From Shinisaurus crocodilurus (Eukaryota; Chordata; Lepidosauria; Squamata; Shinisauridae), in NCBI GenBank assembly GCA_021292165.1, contig CM037880.1, positions 141,672,564-141,736,563 on the forward strand: 64,000 nucleotides of DNA, written 5' to 3'. The notes beneath the pieces were generated by a model. It searched no databases. It was given only the letters and a program-made list of their open reading frames with translations, and was not told the DNA's origin. Below, in pieces: positions 1 through 11,965 of this stretch. A program made the position numbers and the translations under genes. Position 1 is the stretch's first letter; every line of letters begins with the position of its first letter.

Positions 1-2172
1 AGTTAGAAGGGGAGATTAGGGATTTGGAAATGAAGTTTTTGAAGGAAAGGGAGAACAAGGTCTTTGCTGAATTACAAGCTAAAAGGAAAGAGTTGGAAAA
101 GAAAGATTTGGAAAAAGTTCAGAGAAACTTGATTTATTTGAAAAGAGAGTTTTTTGAAAATAGCAATAAGAATTCGAAAATGTTAGCAAGATCCACACAA
201 AAAAAGAAAGAAAAAAGTATAGTTGGGGCAATTAAAGATAAAAAAGGGAAAGGTCATAATTTAATGCAGGACAAATTAAAAATATTTCATGAATTTTATT
301 CAGAATTGTACAAGGCTGGAGGATGTACGGAAGAGAGGATTAATGAATATATAGGAAAGCATTTTAAAATTAGACTAGGGGATGAAGATAGAGAAATTAT
401 GGAACAACCTTTTTCAGAATTGGAAATAGAATATGCAATAAATAAACTGAAAGAGGGTAAGACCCCTGGACTGGACGGTTTAGGGGCTGAATACTACAAG
501 GTCTTTAAGAAAATGTTGGTTCCAAGACTAAAGAGGTTATTTAATGATATTTTTTTGGAGGGGGGAGAGATCCCCTCTTCATGGAAGCAATCTAAGATTA
601 TTTTAATCCCGAAGCCAGAGAAGGACTTAACGGAGCCAGGTTCCTATAGACCCATTTCCTTAATAAATCAAGATGCAAAATTGATGACAGCAATATTAGC
701 GAGAAGGATGAACAAGTTTATTACTAAATATGTCGGGATAGACCAATGTGGTTTTATGCAAGGAAGACAAATGGCAGACTTAACAAGAAGAGTTTTAAAT
801 ATAATATATTTAATAAAGAAAAATAAATTGAGAGCAGGGGTAATAGCGTTAGATATTTTTAAAGCCTTTGATTGCGTGGAATGGCCAGCATTAAAAAGTT
901 TAAATTAAAATTATGGGGTTTGGAGAAAGATTTAGAGGAGTAGTTAATCAATTGTATTCAAAAAATGTTTCATCAGTTGTAGTAAATGAAGGTTTAACAG
1001 AGCAAATTTACCTAGGTCGAGGAACTAGACAAGGATGTCCCCTTTCACCTATTTTGTTTGCATTGGTAATGGAGATTTTAGCAAATGTATTTAGAGAAGA
1101 TAGAAATATAGGTGGGATAGGGATTAGGGAGAAGATAAAAATAAATCTTTTTGCAGATGATACTCTTTTGACAATCGAAAACCCTATGGAAAATATGGAT
1201 AGAGTGGAGAATCATTTAAAGGAGTTCGGGGAAGTAACGGGGCTACAGATTAATTGGGATAAATCTAAATTTTTGTTGTTTAACTATAGTAAAAGAGAAG
1301 AGATTGAAATGTGTAAAAAAAAAAGTAATTATAAGATTAATAATGTAATTAAATATTTAGGAATTGTAATTCCAAAAGATATAGATAAATTGGGAGATCA
1401 GAATTATAGGAAATTAAAGAATGAGGTAAAGAATAAAATAGAGGAGTATAAAAAAATTGGACTTTCCTGGTTTGGTAGAATTGCTTTGATTAAAATGAAG
1501 ATTTTTTATTTCGGATGATACCAAGTGCGATATCAGATAAGGAACTTAAAGATTGGCAATCAATTATTAATACATATTGCAATGGAGGGAAAAAATCTAG
1601 GATTACTAAAACAAGATGGTATAAAGCACAAAAAGTAGGGGGTTTGGGTCTGCCGAATTTAAAATGGTATTATATAGCGAATCAATTAAGACATATAGTG
1701 GATATTATAGCACGCCCTAAAGAAATAATGTGGTTGGAGTTAGAAACATGTGAACTACGTAGTACTTTGGGGAATATTTTTTTTCAAAAAAATAATAATA
1801 AATTGATAAAAAATATAGACAATCCTTTTCTAAGAAATTTGTTAATGATTTGGGGTACTATGAAGAGCATATTTATACCAGGGATATCTCCATTAACTCC
1901 GGTGGTAGCTCTTAAGGATTTTCCTGAAAACTTAAGATTAGAGCTGGAGAGTAAACTAAGAGAAGAAAGGGTTATTAGATTGACCGATTGGGTGGAAAAG
2001 ATGGGGACTAGAGATCAAATAATGGAAATTGTTGGGAGAAGAAGATTATCGTGGTTAAATTTACTACAGTTAGAACAGTGGTCGAAGAAATGGAAAAGGA
2101 AAACTGAGTACGAGAGAGATTTAACTAATTTTGAAAAGATGGTCATGTCTAGAGACGGCCTACCAGGTAATG

Positions 2173-2840
2173 CAGGGGTCCTCAAACTTTTTAAACAGGG
2201 GGCCAGTTCATTGTCCCTCAGACTGTTGGGGGGGCCGGACTATAGTTTGAAAAAAATATGAACAAATGGATCAAGTAACCTGGGTCCTTTTTTTTTACTT
2301 GATAGGGGTGAATTTTTTTCCCCTTAAATGGAAAGCAGACTATTTATCTATTTCATTTTTATACCGCCCAATAGCCGAAGCTCTCTGGGCAGTTTACAGC
2401 AATTAACAAGACAGTCCCTGCCCGCAGGCTTACAATCTAAAAAGACACGACACACAAGGAAAAAGGAATGGGGAGGGAAGAAGAGGGAATATTAATGAAT
2501 ACTCCTGGCAAGGCTGGTGGTATTTACATATATAGTTCCACAATTGTTTCATGCCTAACACGAATATACTTTTGTTTTTGCCATCGCACAAATGAGCATA
2601 CTCTGCTTCAATCCAAAGTAGCATTTTTGAAACATTAGAAATCTCTTAGCTATATCAGCTCATACATAAGAGGTAAAAGACCACCACTAATTTTTCCATA
2701 TTATGGAAAAGAATTAAAAGAATCGGTGCTTGAAGCGAAAGAGTTAAAAAAAACTATACTTCCGCCAATCGGCTGCCGGGCCGGATAAAAAGGCAAGGCG
2801 GGCCGGATGTGGCCCGCGGACCTTAGTTTGAAGACCCCTG
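2173..2840. mobile_element. Non-autonomous hAT transposon inside L1 ORF2
   Basis: Terminal inverted repeats start CAGGGGTC at the left and end GACCCCTG at the right, with more imperfect pairing inward (tCAAACT). It is flanked by a perfect 8-bp duplication, AGGTAATG, at 2165-2172 and 2841-2848. Eight-bp duplications and CAGGGG ends are hAT hallmarks. It has no transposase. A LINE 3' fragment lies inside it (2345-2500). Confidence 0.92.
2345..2500 (-). mobile_element. L2-like LINE 3' UTR fragment inside the hAT
   Basis: Reading the minus strand, the segment carries the 'TGCCCAGAGAGCTTCGGC TATTGGGCGGTA' tail also seen on the plus strand at about 45150-45185 after an L2-like ORF. The adjoining bases (about 2400-2500) look like further 3' UTR. 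Boundaries are approximate. Confidence 0.6.
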
Positions 2841-3748
2841 AGGTAATGCATCAACAAGAGGTATAACAAGGGATTTATATAGATTGATCCAAAAAGCAAA
2901 AGAACAAGAGGATCAGCTTAAGACTGTATGGGATAATGAATTTGAAGAGGTGACCTCGAAGGTGGGGTGGAACAATATATGGGATAGACGGATTGTGAAA
3001 ATGATGTCAATTAGGATAAAGGAAAATTTTTATAAACTAATTTAGAGATGGTATTTAACTCCAGTAAGATTAAATAGAATAGATAATAATTGTTCTGCAT
3101 CATGTTGGAGAGGATGTCAGGAAAAAGGGACATATGCTCATATGTGGTGGAGTTGTAAAAATATATTGGTGTTTTGGCGAGAGGTTTTTACAGAAATATC
3201 GAAAATTATTGGTACTAATTTAGAGGTCTGTCCAAAATTAGCATTGTTATCAATAACTGAGAAGCTTATTTGTGATCAAAATACGAAGGAGTTAATTGTA
3301 AACTTGTTAACTGCGGCCAGGCTAATGATAGCGAGAAATTGGAAAGTACAACATGTTTTCCTAATAACAGATTGGTATAAGGAAGTTTGGGACATAGCCC
3401 TAAATGATAAACTAACTAGTAGTATCAAATGCAAAAAAGGATTGCTAAAGAAGAATAATTTTATGGAGATATGGAATCAATTACTAGACTATGTATTAAT
3501 AAAGGGGAAGGGTAACATGCCTTGTCAGGATATGTTATATTTTTGGAATTTAGACTTTATTTGATCAAGAGGATAGAAGTATATTAATTGGTCCCTTGAA
3601 GGGTGGGGGGGAGCACTTTATGATTTATTGTATGTTGATTATGTTATATTTGTGTGATAATTTTGTATTTTGCTAATTATATTTTCTGTGTTATAATTTG
3701 CTTTGAAAAATAAATAAAATATTTAAAAAAAAGAAAAGAAAAGAAAAG

Positions 3749-4690
3749 TCTGGAAATGTGACCAGATATTGTGACTATTAGGTTTGCAGTTTAGAGAGGC
3801 CCAGTCTCAAAGTGGAGATGTGCAGTCTGAATGAATTAATCAGTGGTAGGTATTGCAGGTATCAGACTATGCCTAGCAATGCATTTTGGGATAGAGAAGC
3901 AATAGCTGATCTCCATTTCTGAAAACACAAAGGTGGCTATAACTTTGATCTGCCTCTTGCCTTGAGTGAAAAACACAGGTACCTAAATCAGCATAGAGCA
4001 GAAGTGCAAAGAAACATGACAAGTTGGAGATTAATTTTGGGTGGCACACTAGGTGTGAATGTCAACTGAGACCAAATGGTGAGTATTACCTAGTGATTGG
4101 AGGGGGTGGCACTCTCAGTGCAAAGTCCCTCTTTATATGGTAGAACATCTTCTGGTGCTGGATTCTATCACCCTGAATGGCTAGATATGATATTTTCCAA
4201 AACACATTAAAAAAAACAACAAAGATAGCTATGCTGTAAATCTGAAATATGTCCCATAGTGGTATGTGTCTGCTGTGTGAGAGATTATGGTATCAAAATT
4301 GGGATAGTGATGTGGGGAACTTTCTTCTCCTCCTGAAGGGGCAGGAAAAAATGGTCTTCCTACTTTAGATTAAAATATGGGAAGAGTTGACTTGGTAAAC
4401 ATTTTGTTCCTTTTGGCTAGGATCTAAGAAATGCATTCCCAACACAGTTGGTCTCCCTTTCTTGATGAAATTTACTTGACAAGCCGCCCCCAAAGATGGG
4501 AGGGCTTTGCAGAGATCCTCTGTAGTACCTCATGTTGCATTGGTCAAGAGAAGAAAGTGAGATATCCCACATGTGCAAGACCTTGTTCTTCTCTGAAGCA
4601 GTTATTTCTGGCCTCTGTGTGTGATGGAACCTGCAATTTCTGTAAGTCTATTTAGTGATCGCTTTGAAGTGTTAGATCCACAATAGGTTT
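3749..4690. other. Apparently unique sequence
   Basis: No repeat family, RNA gene or credible exon recognised. A 74-codon open frame at 4431-4655 has no recognisable domain and ordinary base composition, so I treat it as chance. Confidence 0.5.
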
Positions 4691-4698
4691 GGATCTAG

Positions 4699-5123
4699 CA
4701 GGGCTGGCCCTACAATTAGGCAGAGTGAGGCAGTCATCTCGGGCAGCAAATTTTTGGTATCATGAAAAGGTAGCAAATCGTTAGTTAATTTATTATTGTA
4801 TTTTTACTGCTAGGGAGGGGAAGAAGCACACATAGGATTTTCTGCATTGGGGCCAAAATAACTTTCATAGATTTAGAGTTGGAAGGAGCCTACAAGGCTA
4901 TCGAGTCCAACCCGCTGCTCAATGCAGGAAACTAGAGGAGGGGGTCTCCCATCCAAGTAACAACCAGGCTTGACCCTGCTTAGCTTTCCATGCTCAGACA
5001 AGCTGAGCCAGCGTAAGCTACAGGCCAACTTGGTTGGGCCTTGGGTATTATGCCCCTTGACTTGGGGAGGGGGCACCATTTGCAGCTTTGCCTCAGGCAG
5101 CATAATGTCTTGAGCCAGCTCTG
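4699..5123. mobile_element. hAT-like element hosting a 5S SINE
   Basis: Left end CAGGGCTGGCCCT, right end ...GAGCCAGCTCTG, imperfect inverted repeats. Flanks GGATCTAG (4691-4698) and GGAATTAG (5124-5131) agree at 6 of 8 positions. A related end is seen at 61602-61613 (reverse orientation), and related internal sequence near 27840-27885 and 22635-22670. The middle contains a 5S-derived SINE. Confidence 0.7.
4865..5022 (-). mobile_element. 5S rRNA-derived SINE with CR1-like tail, copy 1
   Basis: On the minus strand: a head ending GCTGGCTCAGCTTGTCTGAG, then a stretch close to vertebrate 5S rRNA (AAGCTAAGCAGGGTC, CCTGGTTGTTACTTGGATGG, GGAGACC), a short linker, then a CR1-type tail (GGACTCGAT...CCTTCCAACTCT...ATGA). 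The 5S part keeps the A-box and C-box of the internal Pol III promoter. The copy is inserted in the hAT at 4699-5123. Confidence 0.85.
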
Positions 5124-5258
5124 GGAATTAGACTTTGCCTGTTAACAATTCCACTTGTTAGGGTGTAATTGGCTGTACACTGTGTAAGATGGTGGCCATA
5201 AAGAAGCACAGTGAGCTGTAGAGATGGATGCTAAGACTGAATGGCTACTTTCAGGATA

Positions 5259-5449
5259 GTATTGCCGACTCTTTTACTGGTATTGCTGCTAGGCCTTTAA
5301 CAATAGCCTGGCGCAGACATTAAGCAGGCAAACACTCTTTCTGTCATGTTGCTTTCACCTGCTTAATTTTGTGTGTCAGGCTGCTGTTAAAGGAATAGGA
5401 GTAAGGCCAGTAAAAGAGAGAGAGAGAGAGAGAGAGAAGTTGACAACCC
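5259..5449. mobile_element. Foldback MITE with TA target duplication and internal (GA)n
   Basis: Ends GTATTGCCGACT... and ...AGTTGACAACCC are imperfect inverted repeats; further inside, CTTTTACTGG pairs with CCAGTAAAAG and CTGCTTAA-type segments also pair. A TA lies on each side (5257-5258, 5450-5451), as for Tc1/mariner. A (GA)n tract at about 5417-5438 has grown in the right arm. The superfamily is inferred only from the TA. Confidence 0.6.
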
Positions 5450-5451
5450 TA

Positions 5452-7410
5452 GTTCTATAGCAGCCTTACAAGGTGATAATTACCAACATCAGAGCTCCCT
5501 GCCACTTCTGGGCTGGGCTAGTGTGCTCTTTGTTCTTCATATTTGAATCCAAATTATGTGGTATTCGTGACCAACAAGTTTATTTAGCAATGTAAATTCC
5601 CAGGTAGATCAGAAGATTATTACATACTGCTGCTACTTTCTGACAAGATCCCCTCTATTACTAATCAAGTGGCCAAATTCTGTACAGCTGCCATAGCTGG
5701 CACCTCCTTGTTAATATAGTGATCCTTTATCCTGGTTATGTTTTTTTAAAAAAAATCTTGATATAAATTTTATACACTTTGGAATGTATTATTGATGTAA
5801 TGGTGCTTTGTATGTTATATGTTCTGTTTATTTGATACTGTTTTATTATTGGGAGCTGATCGTTGACCGTAACAAATATATTCATTCAGCATAAAGATGA
5901 GATTTTCCAGAGCTGAACTGATCAAGCAGAATGTCTTGTAGGAGCCCAGTTCAGTTAATGTTAATGTTAATGTTGATAAACACCTGAGCCATTTTAATTA
6001 GCATTATCATTGGTCCAGGGTGGTGTATTTGGCAAGGGCAGAAACTTCTCCATCTGTTCTAGGAGCTTCTGCTTAGGATTCCTTCACGACTAAAGAATGC
6101 CTTATTGTCCCACACACCTGTTTAAAGAACAAATCCTTGCATTTATTCTAATATGTTTTGTATTTGTGTGTGCAAATTAGAAATGGGAATAATTTGGTGT
6201 CCGCAAACCAGCATAATGAGTGTGTGGGAGAGGAAAGCTATAGTTACAGATTCCTCATGTATATAACTCTCTCTCTAAAACCATTCCTGTGAGGCATAAG
6301 AATTTGTTAGATCTTTCAGCAGACAAGTGTGTGGTGGTGATGGTAAATTAAGTCCAGAAGTAGCAGTACCCTGCTTTTAAAAAAAACAAAAAAAACCCAC
6401 ACCTGCTAAAATTAGAAACTTTAAACAGGAAATGTAGTAAATAGTTTTGAATTAACCAGCCACTAATGATATCCTTGGAATAAATGATGCAGACAACATG
6501 TGGAGATACTCATTTCATCACGACACTAGCAAATACTTAATGACCAGAGCACATGTTGAGTTACTAGTTAGGGTTGCCATGTCTTTTCATCTTGATGGAG
6601 GCTTTGTTCCTTTCAACAGCTGCACAAGAGGCAGAAATGGAATTGGATGCAGCTTTTCCCATCAGTGAGTGCTCCTTCTGACGCTGCCTTGAATGATATT
6701 TGCTCTTTCCTGTGCTGCTCGGTGATGTTTGAAGTCTGAAGTGGCATGGGAGAACTCCATGCCATGGTTTGTTCTCTTGCTGGGAGGGCTGACACTGGTG
6801 TGGACTCTTCCCAAGTGACTTCAGACTTCTGGCATCACCATGCAGTGCAGGAAGAACCAATGCCACAGTGAGTCTGTTTTAGGGGAAAGGGGTGGTAATC
6901 CAAACTCTAAAGAAACACATTTGTCCGCTTTGGCCTGGATTAAATGAAACTGCTTGTTAAATCCTTAGTATCACAGAAATATGGTTTTTAATGAAGTATG
7001 CTACATAGAGAAGGCGCTTCAGGATTCTTGATATCCCGTCCACTGCAGATTGCTTTGGACACTGAAGCGTTGTGAGTGTAGGTATATCAGTTGATGCTCC
7101 TTGGCCAAGTAATACCTAACTGAAAAAGTCCTGCTTTTTTTGTCCTCGATTTTGATGTTTTTGGCTGTTATCATGTGACAATGTTGCTGAAATGAATAGC
7201 AGATCCTATACTGGCAAGTAAATGCTCAGAAAAATCCAGTGGTACAGCCTTGGGACTGTTCCATTTCAGATCGCAGAGGATGGGATTGCATGTCTGAATA
7301 TTCCTCCATGTGCAAAACTCTCTGTTCCTAGAAAGCTAGTATATCAAGGTGAAAATGGTGGAGAGGGGGTAATGGAGGAGAAGCCCTCTTTACATGCTAG
7401 TTTTTCCTCT
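5452..7410. other. Mostly unique sequence
   Basis: No firm element. Bases 5725-5895 (AT-rich, ending in GCTGATCGTTGACCGTAAC then AAATATATTCATTC) look like a LINE 3' end of unknown clade. Position 6566 begins TTAGGGTTGCCA, resembling the end of the foldback at 5259 but with no partner. A 45-bp exon-like block at 6620-6664 is treated under rejected items. Confidence 0.45.
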
Positions 7411-7418
7411 GTGTAGGG

Positions 7419-7554
7419 CAGGGGTGGGCAACTTGTTTCCCTTCAGATGTTTTGGCCTATAATTCCCATCATCCTTCACCATTGGCTATGTTGGCTAGGG
7501 CTGATGGGAGTTGTAGGCCAAAACATTTGGAGGGCCACAAGTTGTCCACCCTTG
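7419..7554. mobile_element. hAT MITE, palindromic
   Basis: Ends CAGGGGTGGGCAACTTG... and ...CAAGTTGTCCACCCTTG pair along most of their length around a centre CCAATGG-like segment. The flanks are a perfect 8-bp duplication GTGTAGGG (7411-7418 and 7555-7562). It is a clean reference copy for the many similar foldbacks in the window. Confidence 0.92.
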
Positions 7555-7562
7555 GTGTAGGG

Positions 7563-8284
7563 AGAGCTTGATGTGCGTGAACATCCTCTCACCTGCATTT
7601 TGAAGTAGATATTTCCATGGGTATTCTATGAGAAACAATCTAAATGCTCCCACAGAAAAATAAGTGTTAGAACTGGCACTTGCCATTTTAAAAGCGGAGA
7701 GCAAATTTAAGGTTGCCAGTTGAAGTTAGTCTGCTGTTCCTTAATAGTAGGGTAAAGGAGAATTTTGTTGGGTCCAGATTGTTCCAAAGTACACCAGCCC
7801 ATATTGATTAGAGCTTCACTAGGAATATGATACCCAGTCATCCTTGGTCTGTGTGTCTTTTCTGATGAAGCTGATTACATTTTTACATAAGTAAAATATG
7901 CAATAGCTACATCCCAAGCTCTTACTTTTAAACTGGGTTTAAGATCATTAACTTTGCGTAAGTATTTTACCTAAAATGGTTTGTGGACTGGGCTGTAAAA
8001 GATAGCTTTGTTTTAGTGGATTTTTATGCATCTTTCCCCCCTCCAAGTTGCTTAAACAGCATAAGAGCCATTATTCCACTTCGCAGTAATGGATTGCATC
8101 ACTTGCTGCACTGTGATTTCACTTGTCAAATTTACAAAACCATTTGGACCATCTTTGCTTTGGTAACTGTACAGTTGAACTTGCAATGGTGCCACAGGTT
8201 GGGTGCAAAACTTCCTTAAAAGGCTATCTGGGATCCTGTTCCTTCACAACTGCATGTGTGGCTGTATGCTTTTGAATGGCTCTC
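7563..8284. other. Unique sequence
   Basis: Nothing recognised. Short open frames such as 7983-8219 have no domain or coding signature. Confidence 0.5.
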
Positions 8285-8287
8285 TTA

Positions 8288-8421
8288 GGGTGCAATCCTA
8301 TGCATGTTTAGAAAGGAAAAAGGCCTCCAACTCCCAGCATGCCCTATCCAGCCATGCTTGCTGGGGCACACTGGGAGTTGCAGGGCTTTTTTTCTGTCTA
8401 AACATGTATAGGATTGTGCTT
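8288..8421. mobile_element. PIF/Harbinger-like MITE
   Basis: Ends GGGTGCAATCCTATGCATG... and ...CATGTATAGGATTGTGCTT are inverted repeats, with a second paired region (CAACTCCCAGCATGCCC / GCACACTGGGAGTTGC). A TTA precedes the left end (8285-8287); the right side is TGG, so the 3-bp duplication is not intact here. The same family shows intact TTA at 15163 and 42654. Confidence 0.75.
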
Positions 8422-8590
8422 TGGTTATTCTAAGAGCATGAACAGGTCGTAAAATGTGCAGCTCTTTCTATAGCTTCTATCAAAGCTGATTCACAAGTAT
8501 GCACAGAAATGGAATGCAGCATTCTTAGTGGGCTTCAGTTGCCTTTAAAGTTGCAGCCGTGAACTATTTTCCTGCCTCTGAATGGCCAAG

Positions 8591-8608
8591 ATTATTATTA
8601 TTATTATT
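8591..8608. repeat. (ATT)n microsatellite
   Basis: Six perfect units. Confidence 0.9.
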
Positions 8609-8697
8609 CAGGAATTCCATTTTCCATGCTTAAAATATAGGCCACTGTTGACTGGAGAAATACAAAAACACCACACATTTGTTTAAAATCCCAGAGG

Positions 8698-8701
<4 letters not shown>

Positions 8702-8745
<44 letters not shown>

Positions 8746-8746
8746 T
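8702..8746. repeat. (CT)n-(GT)n compound microsatellite
   Basis: About 16 CT units followed by five GT units. Confidence 0.95.
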
Positions 8747-10126
8747 TCCTTTTTTAAAAAAAAAGTTTAATGCTAACCTGAAATGCTTTCTTAGTGAATC
8801 AGCAAGATCCTTTAATTCAGCACGAGATAAACAATAAGTGTGTGTGTGTGGGGGGGTGAGCATTGAAGAATTCCTACCACATGGGTGGGTGGGGGCTTAA
8901 AGTGCAGAATGTGGTGTTGGATTCTTCCCCTGACTGCGCTTCCTTCTGAAACCCACTCCTTCCAGTTGCTTTTCTCTCTATTGTGCTTCAATTAGAAGTA
9001 ACCACAGCTGGGAGAAAAGTGGCTGGGGACGTGACTTCAGGGAGAAAAGCCTGAGTGAGGAAAGATCCAACACCCCCTAACATGCACATGCTTTAAAAAA
9101 AAATTGCTTTGATAGCAATTTTGTGTTCTAGCAATTGGCAGTGCTGTTGTACCATCTAGTTTGCCCTGAAGGATTGTTTTCCCAGCTTGAGTGACTTTAG
9201 CGAGAGAAGTGACAGCTGGTTCAGAGTGTAATTTAGGCCTGAAGGATGGGGAGATGCTGCCTTTTTCAATGTATACTTCAGCCTAGTGGGATTTCAGAGT
9301 ACCTCCCACACATGGCCACTACCCCCTCTAACAAGTGAGGTGAGCGGAAACGTCATTGTTCACTTGCAAACATGTGCAAAGTTAAGCAATAAAAAAATAT
9401 TAGGTGCTGAGGTTTTATAATCCTCGGTTGAAAGTTTCTGGTTTAGTTCTTCTGAAGTCTAGGTAACAGTTACTTTTCTAACAGACATTTAGGCAAGGCA
9501 TGAAAGTCTAGGTTTCAGTGACTGGATAGAAAGGGGACACGGTAGCCATATGGAGGCCTTGCTTAAGATGGCATATTGCTCCAGAGTGATTAGAATTCAG
9601 ATTTCTGATGCATTCAGGCTTGTAAATAGCCCATGTCTCCTGGTAGCCTGTGGCAAGTTAAAAAAAAAATAGTGCTAAGGAATGCAGAGAAGCCTTTTGA
9701 AAACAAGTGGAGATACAAAGGACTAACACCAGTGCTATCCGCTGGCAAAATGTTTGTGGGCTAGTAACTTTAGTACGTTTATTTACAAGACTGTGACTTC
9801 ATTCGCCAGAAGATATTGGAAGGGTAGGTAGGTGTTCCTAAGCTACTGTCAGGTGAACATGATGTGGGGTTGTGGAGGCAGAACACATCCCTTTTCTTGG
9901 CTTGTCTATCTTCCTTGTAGATGAAAGGTCTTACCGGTACTTTTAGAAGATCTATTCTTTTGCTTCATTTCAGATGGAGGGGAAATGAGCTACTGAATGG
10001 ATCAAAGAGGGTTTGGGCTTTTTGTTTGAGTTTCTTTTATTTATTCTCTTGCTCACCGAACCATTGGCTCAAGTTAGCTCTATTTAGTAGTGAATCTTAA
10101 GTTGCTAGATGTGGATCTGTATACAG
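8747..10126. other. Unique sequence
   Basis: No repeat family or gene seen. It contains a short GT/G run at 8838-8857. Confidence 0.5.
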
Positions 10127-10235
10127 CAGCCTTCCTCAGGCCCTGGCACCCTCCAGATTGGCTGGACTACAACTTGCATCATTCCCAGCCAACAGGGCCT
10201 GGCTGGGGTTGATGGGAGTTGTGGGCTGGTATTGC
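10127..10235. mobile_element. hAT MITE, decayed
   Basis: Starts CAGCCTTCCTCAGGCCCTGG with GGACTACAAC and GATGGGAGTTG arms typical of the foldback family at 13578. The right terminal repeat is lost, so no duplication could be tested. Confidence 0.65.
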
Positions 10236-11548
10236 CTGCCTCTGCCACAAAAGACTGTGGGATACAGGCCCTGAAGAGAATCTTTGGGTATTCTGTTTCT
10301 TGTGTTTGACTGTCTTGAGATCTAGGGCAGAGGAAGCTTCATGGCAATGTGTTTATGCATCAGTTCTTGGGCAAAACTCCGTATGTGTGCTAATTGTCTT
10401 TGCACATTAGAATACAAAAAGGTGTGTGAACACTCTTCCCCTCCACAGTTCACTTGGATGATGCTTATGAAAATGCTTTGTCTGGCATCTCTTATCATTC
10501 GAAGTCTCATGTGCCCCACGGAAGAATACGTAATTGTTGCCAGCATTTCATAACTGGCTGGCTGTTGTTCTTATTATACTGCTGAGTCAGGCTGACTGAA
10601 TTATCTAATGGAGGAAGGGGTTCAGAGAAGTCTTGTCCTTTTTGTTGCCGTTGGGATGTGTTAAATTGGCTGAGCCCTCTGCTGCAAGTTTTCTGTTCTT
10701 TAATTCTGGAATGTCTTGCAATCGCCCCGCCCCACCCCACCCCCGCTGCAAGAAAAAAACAACCCTTCCTTTGGTGTGTTGGCAAAATGTCTCTTGAATT
10801 ATGGCCATGAGAATTGTTGAGGGGAGGGGGGAGGCATGCTAAATAGCTAGTGCCTTTTTGCCAATAGGTTATTTTTGGTGGCTTCAATTACAGCCTTCTC
10901 TTTCTTTTCTGGCAACCACACTGGTGTTGTCTAAATGTATGCTGAGTTGCAATAGCAAAGCCACTAAGTGAATAAACTCAGTCTGGAGAGGACGACGACA
11001 CGTTTACAGCAGTGTGCCTTCCATTCCTCCTTGTCCTCCTCCTTTCTCTTTTCCTCCCCCCCCCCAACCCCACACACATAAAAAAGGGGGGGGATTCTGA
11101 CTGCTTTCCTCATAATATAAATATCCTTGGTCAGGGATATTTTGACTTGAGAGCAGCAACAGGAAGTTTCACTTGGAAGATGCTGCATAGGAGCTGGGAA
11201 GAGTGGTTAGGTTTTTAAATGTTGCCTCACAGGGAAACTGTGAACACGTTTAGTGCTGAATTTGCATCCTATTGCATTCTTAATACTCGATATCTTGCAC
11301 TATGATAACAATTCGCTTTGCAGCAATTGTGTACTCTGTAGAGGTGGAAAGGAGGAGAAAGGTGGACCCTTTAATGGTATACTATGAGAAAGAAACTGCC
11401 CCCTCCCCTGCTTCTGTCCCAATCTTGTTCTCATCCAGTAAGACTCAGTGTTTATACGTGGGTTTTGTGAATGGCAAAGTCTTCAGTGTCTGACTTCTGT
11501 TTGAGAAGCAGTCAGGAGTGACTAACACCCCTTAATCCAATTTATAAG

Positions 11549-11549
<1 letters not shown>
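10236..11549. other. Unique sequence with low-complexity patches
   Basis: C-rich patches at about 10726-10745 and 11056-11070. Overlapping open frames at 10219-10887 on both strands have no recognisable product. Confidence 0.5.

Positions 11550-11550
<1 letters not shown>

Positions 11551-11636
<86 letters not shown>
11551..11636. repeat. (CT)n-(CA)n compound microsatellite
   Basis: About 22 CT units followed by about 21 CA units. It accounts for a spurious 128-codon minus-strand frame over this interval. Confidence 0.97.
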
Positions 11637-11639
<3 letters not shown>

Positions 11640-11839
11640 CAATTTTTTCTGTGTGTATCCCTTCTCAGTAGGTAAAAAAGAGGACAGGTCTGTCACAACG
11701 AATGATTTTTCAGTTCTCTCCTTTTCCCCCCCAGAAAAGTTTTTAAACTGTCCCTTTCTTTTTCTACTTTCTGCTACAGTAGTACTCAGGTTCTTGGCCC
11801 ACCATGATCTCTCCCCTTTTGCAAACAAGGTACAGTTGT

Positions 11840-11965
11840 TGGGTTGGATCCAGACTGTGTCATACTTGGGAGTAGGCCCATTGAAGTCAATGGGGGTAGT
11901 TACTAACTCAGGCCCCATTTATTTCAATGGGTCTACTCTAAGTTACTAAATCTGGATCTGACCCA
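11840..11965. mobile_element. Palindromic MITE, superfamily unassigned
   Basis: Ends TGGGTTGGATCCAGAC... and ...TCTGGATCTGACCCA pair, as do GAGTAGGCCCATTGAAGTC and TTTCAATGGGTCTACTC. I found no convincing target duplication. Related 'actcagaagtaagt' sequence appears near 20375. Confidence 0.7.

Larger units (their letters stand above)
3..3564 (+). pseudogene. L1 ORF2 (reverse transcriptase and C-terminal region), disrupted
   Basis: L1 ORF2 nicks DNA and reverse-transcribes its RNA at the nick; here only RT and downstream parts remain. Visible motifs: KTPGLDG near 450-480, SYRPISLINQDAK near 640-680, GTRQGCPLSP at about 1021-1050, catalytic FADD at 1150-1161, and a thumb/connection region with GGLGLPNLKWYY near 1640-1670. 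The C-terminal part contains HMWWSCKNI near 3140. Lesions: stop plus frameshift at 906-912, another frame change at 1515-1518, the hAT insertion at 2173-2840, and an in-frame TAG at 3043-3045. Reading resumes in frame after one target duplication is removed at 2849, so the hAT entered an L1 copy already in place. The N-terminal endonuclease is outside the window. Family assignment is firm; the subfamily is unknown. Confidence 0.9.
1..3748 (+). mobile_element. L1 LINE, 5' truncated by the window edge, with a hAT insertion
   Basis: Non-LTR retrotransposon of the L1 clade. The window opens inside ORF2 and the element runs through the reverse transcriptase, the C-terminal region and a short 3' UTR (about 3565-3702) to an A-rich tail (about 3703-3748, AAATAAAATA then repeated AAAAG). 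Bases 2173-2840 are a later hAT insertion and do not belong to it. The 5' end lies outside the window, so no target-site duplication could be checked. Confidence 0.9.

Noticed and set aside
6620..6664. Candidate 45-bp exon with TTTCAACAG acceptor and GTGAGT donor
   Set aside because: One short frame without context; such pairs occur by chance in 64 kb and no neighbouring exon was found.
11532..11918. 128-codon minus-strand ORF
   Set aside because: Most of it translates the (CT)n-(CA)n microsatellite.
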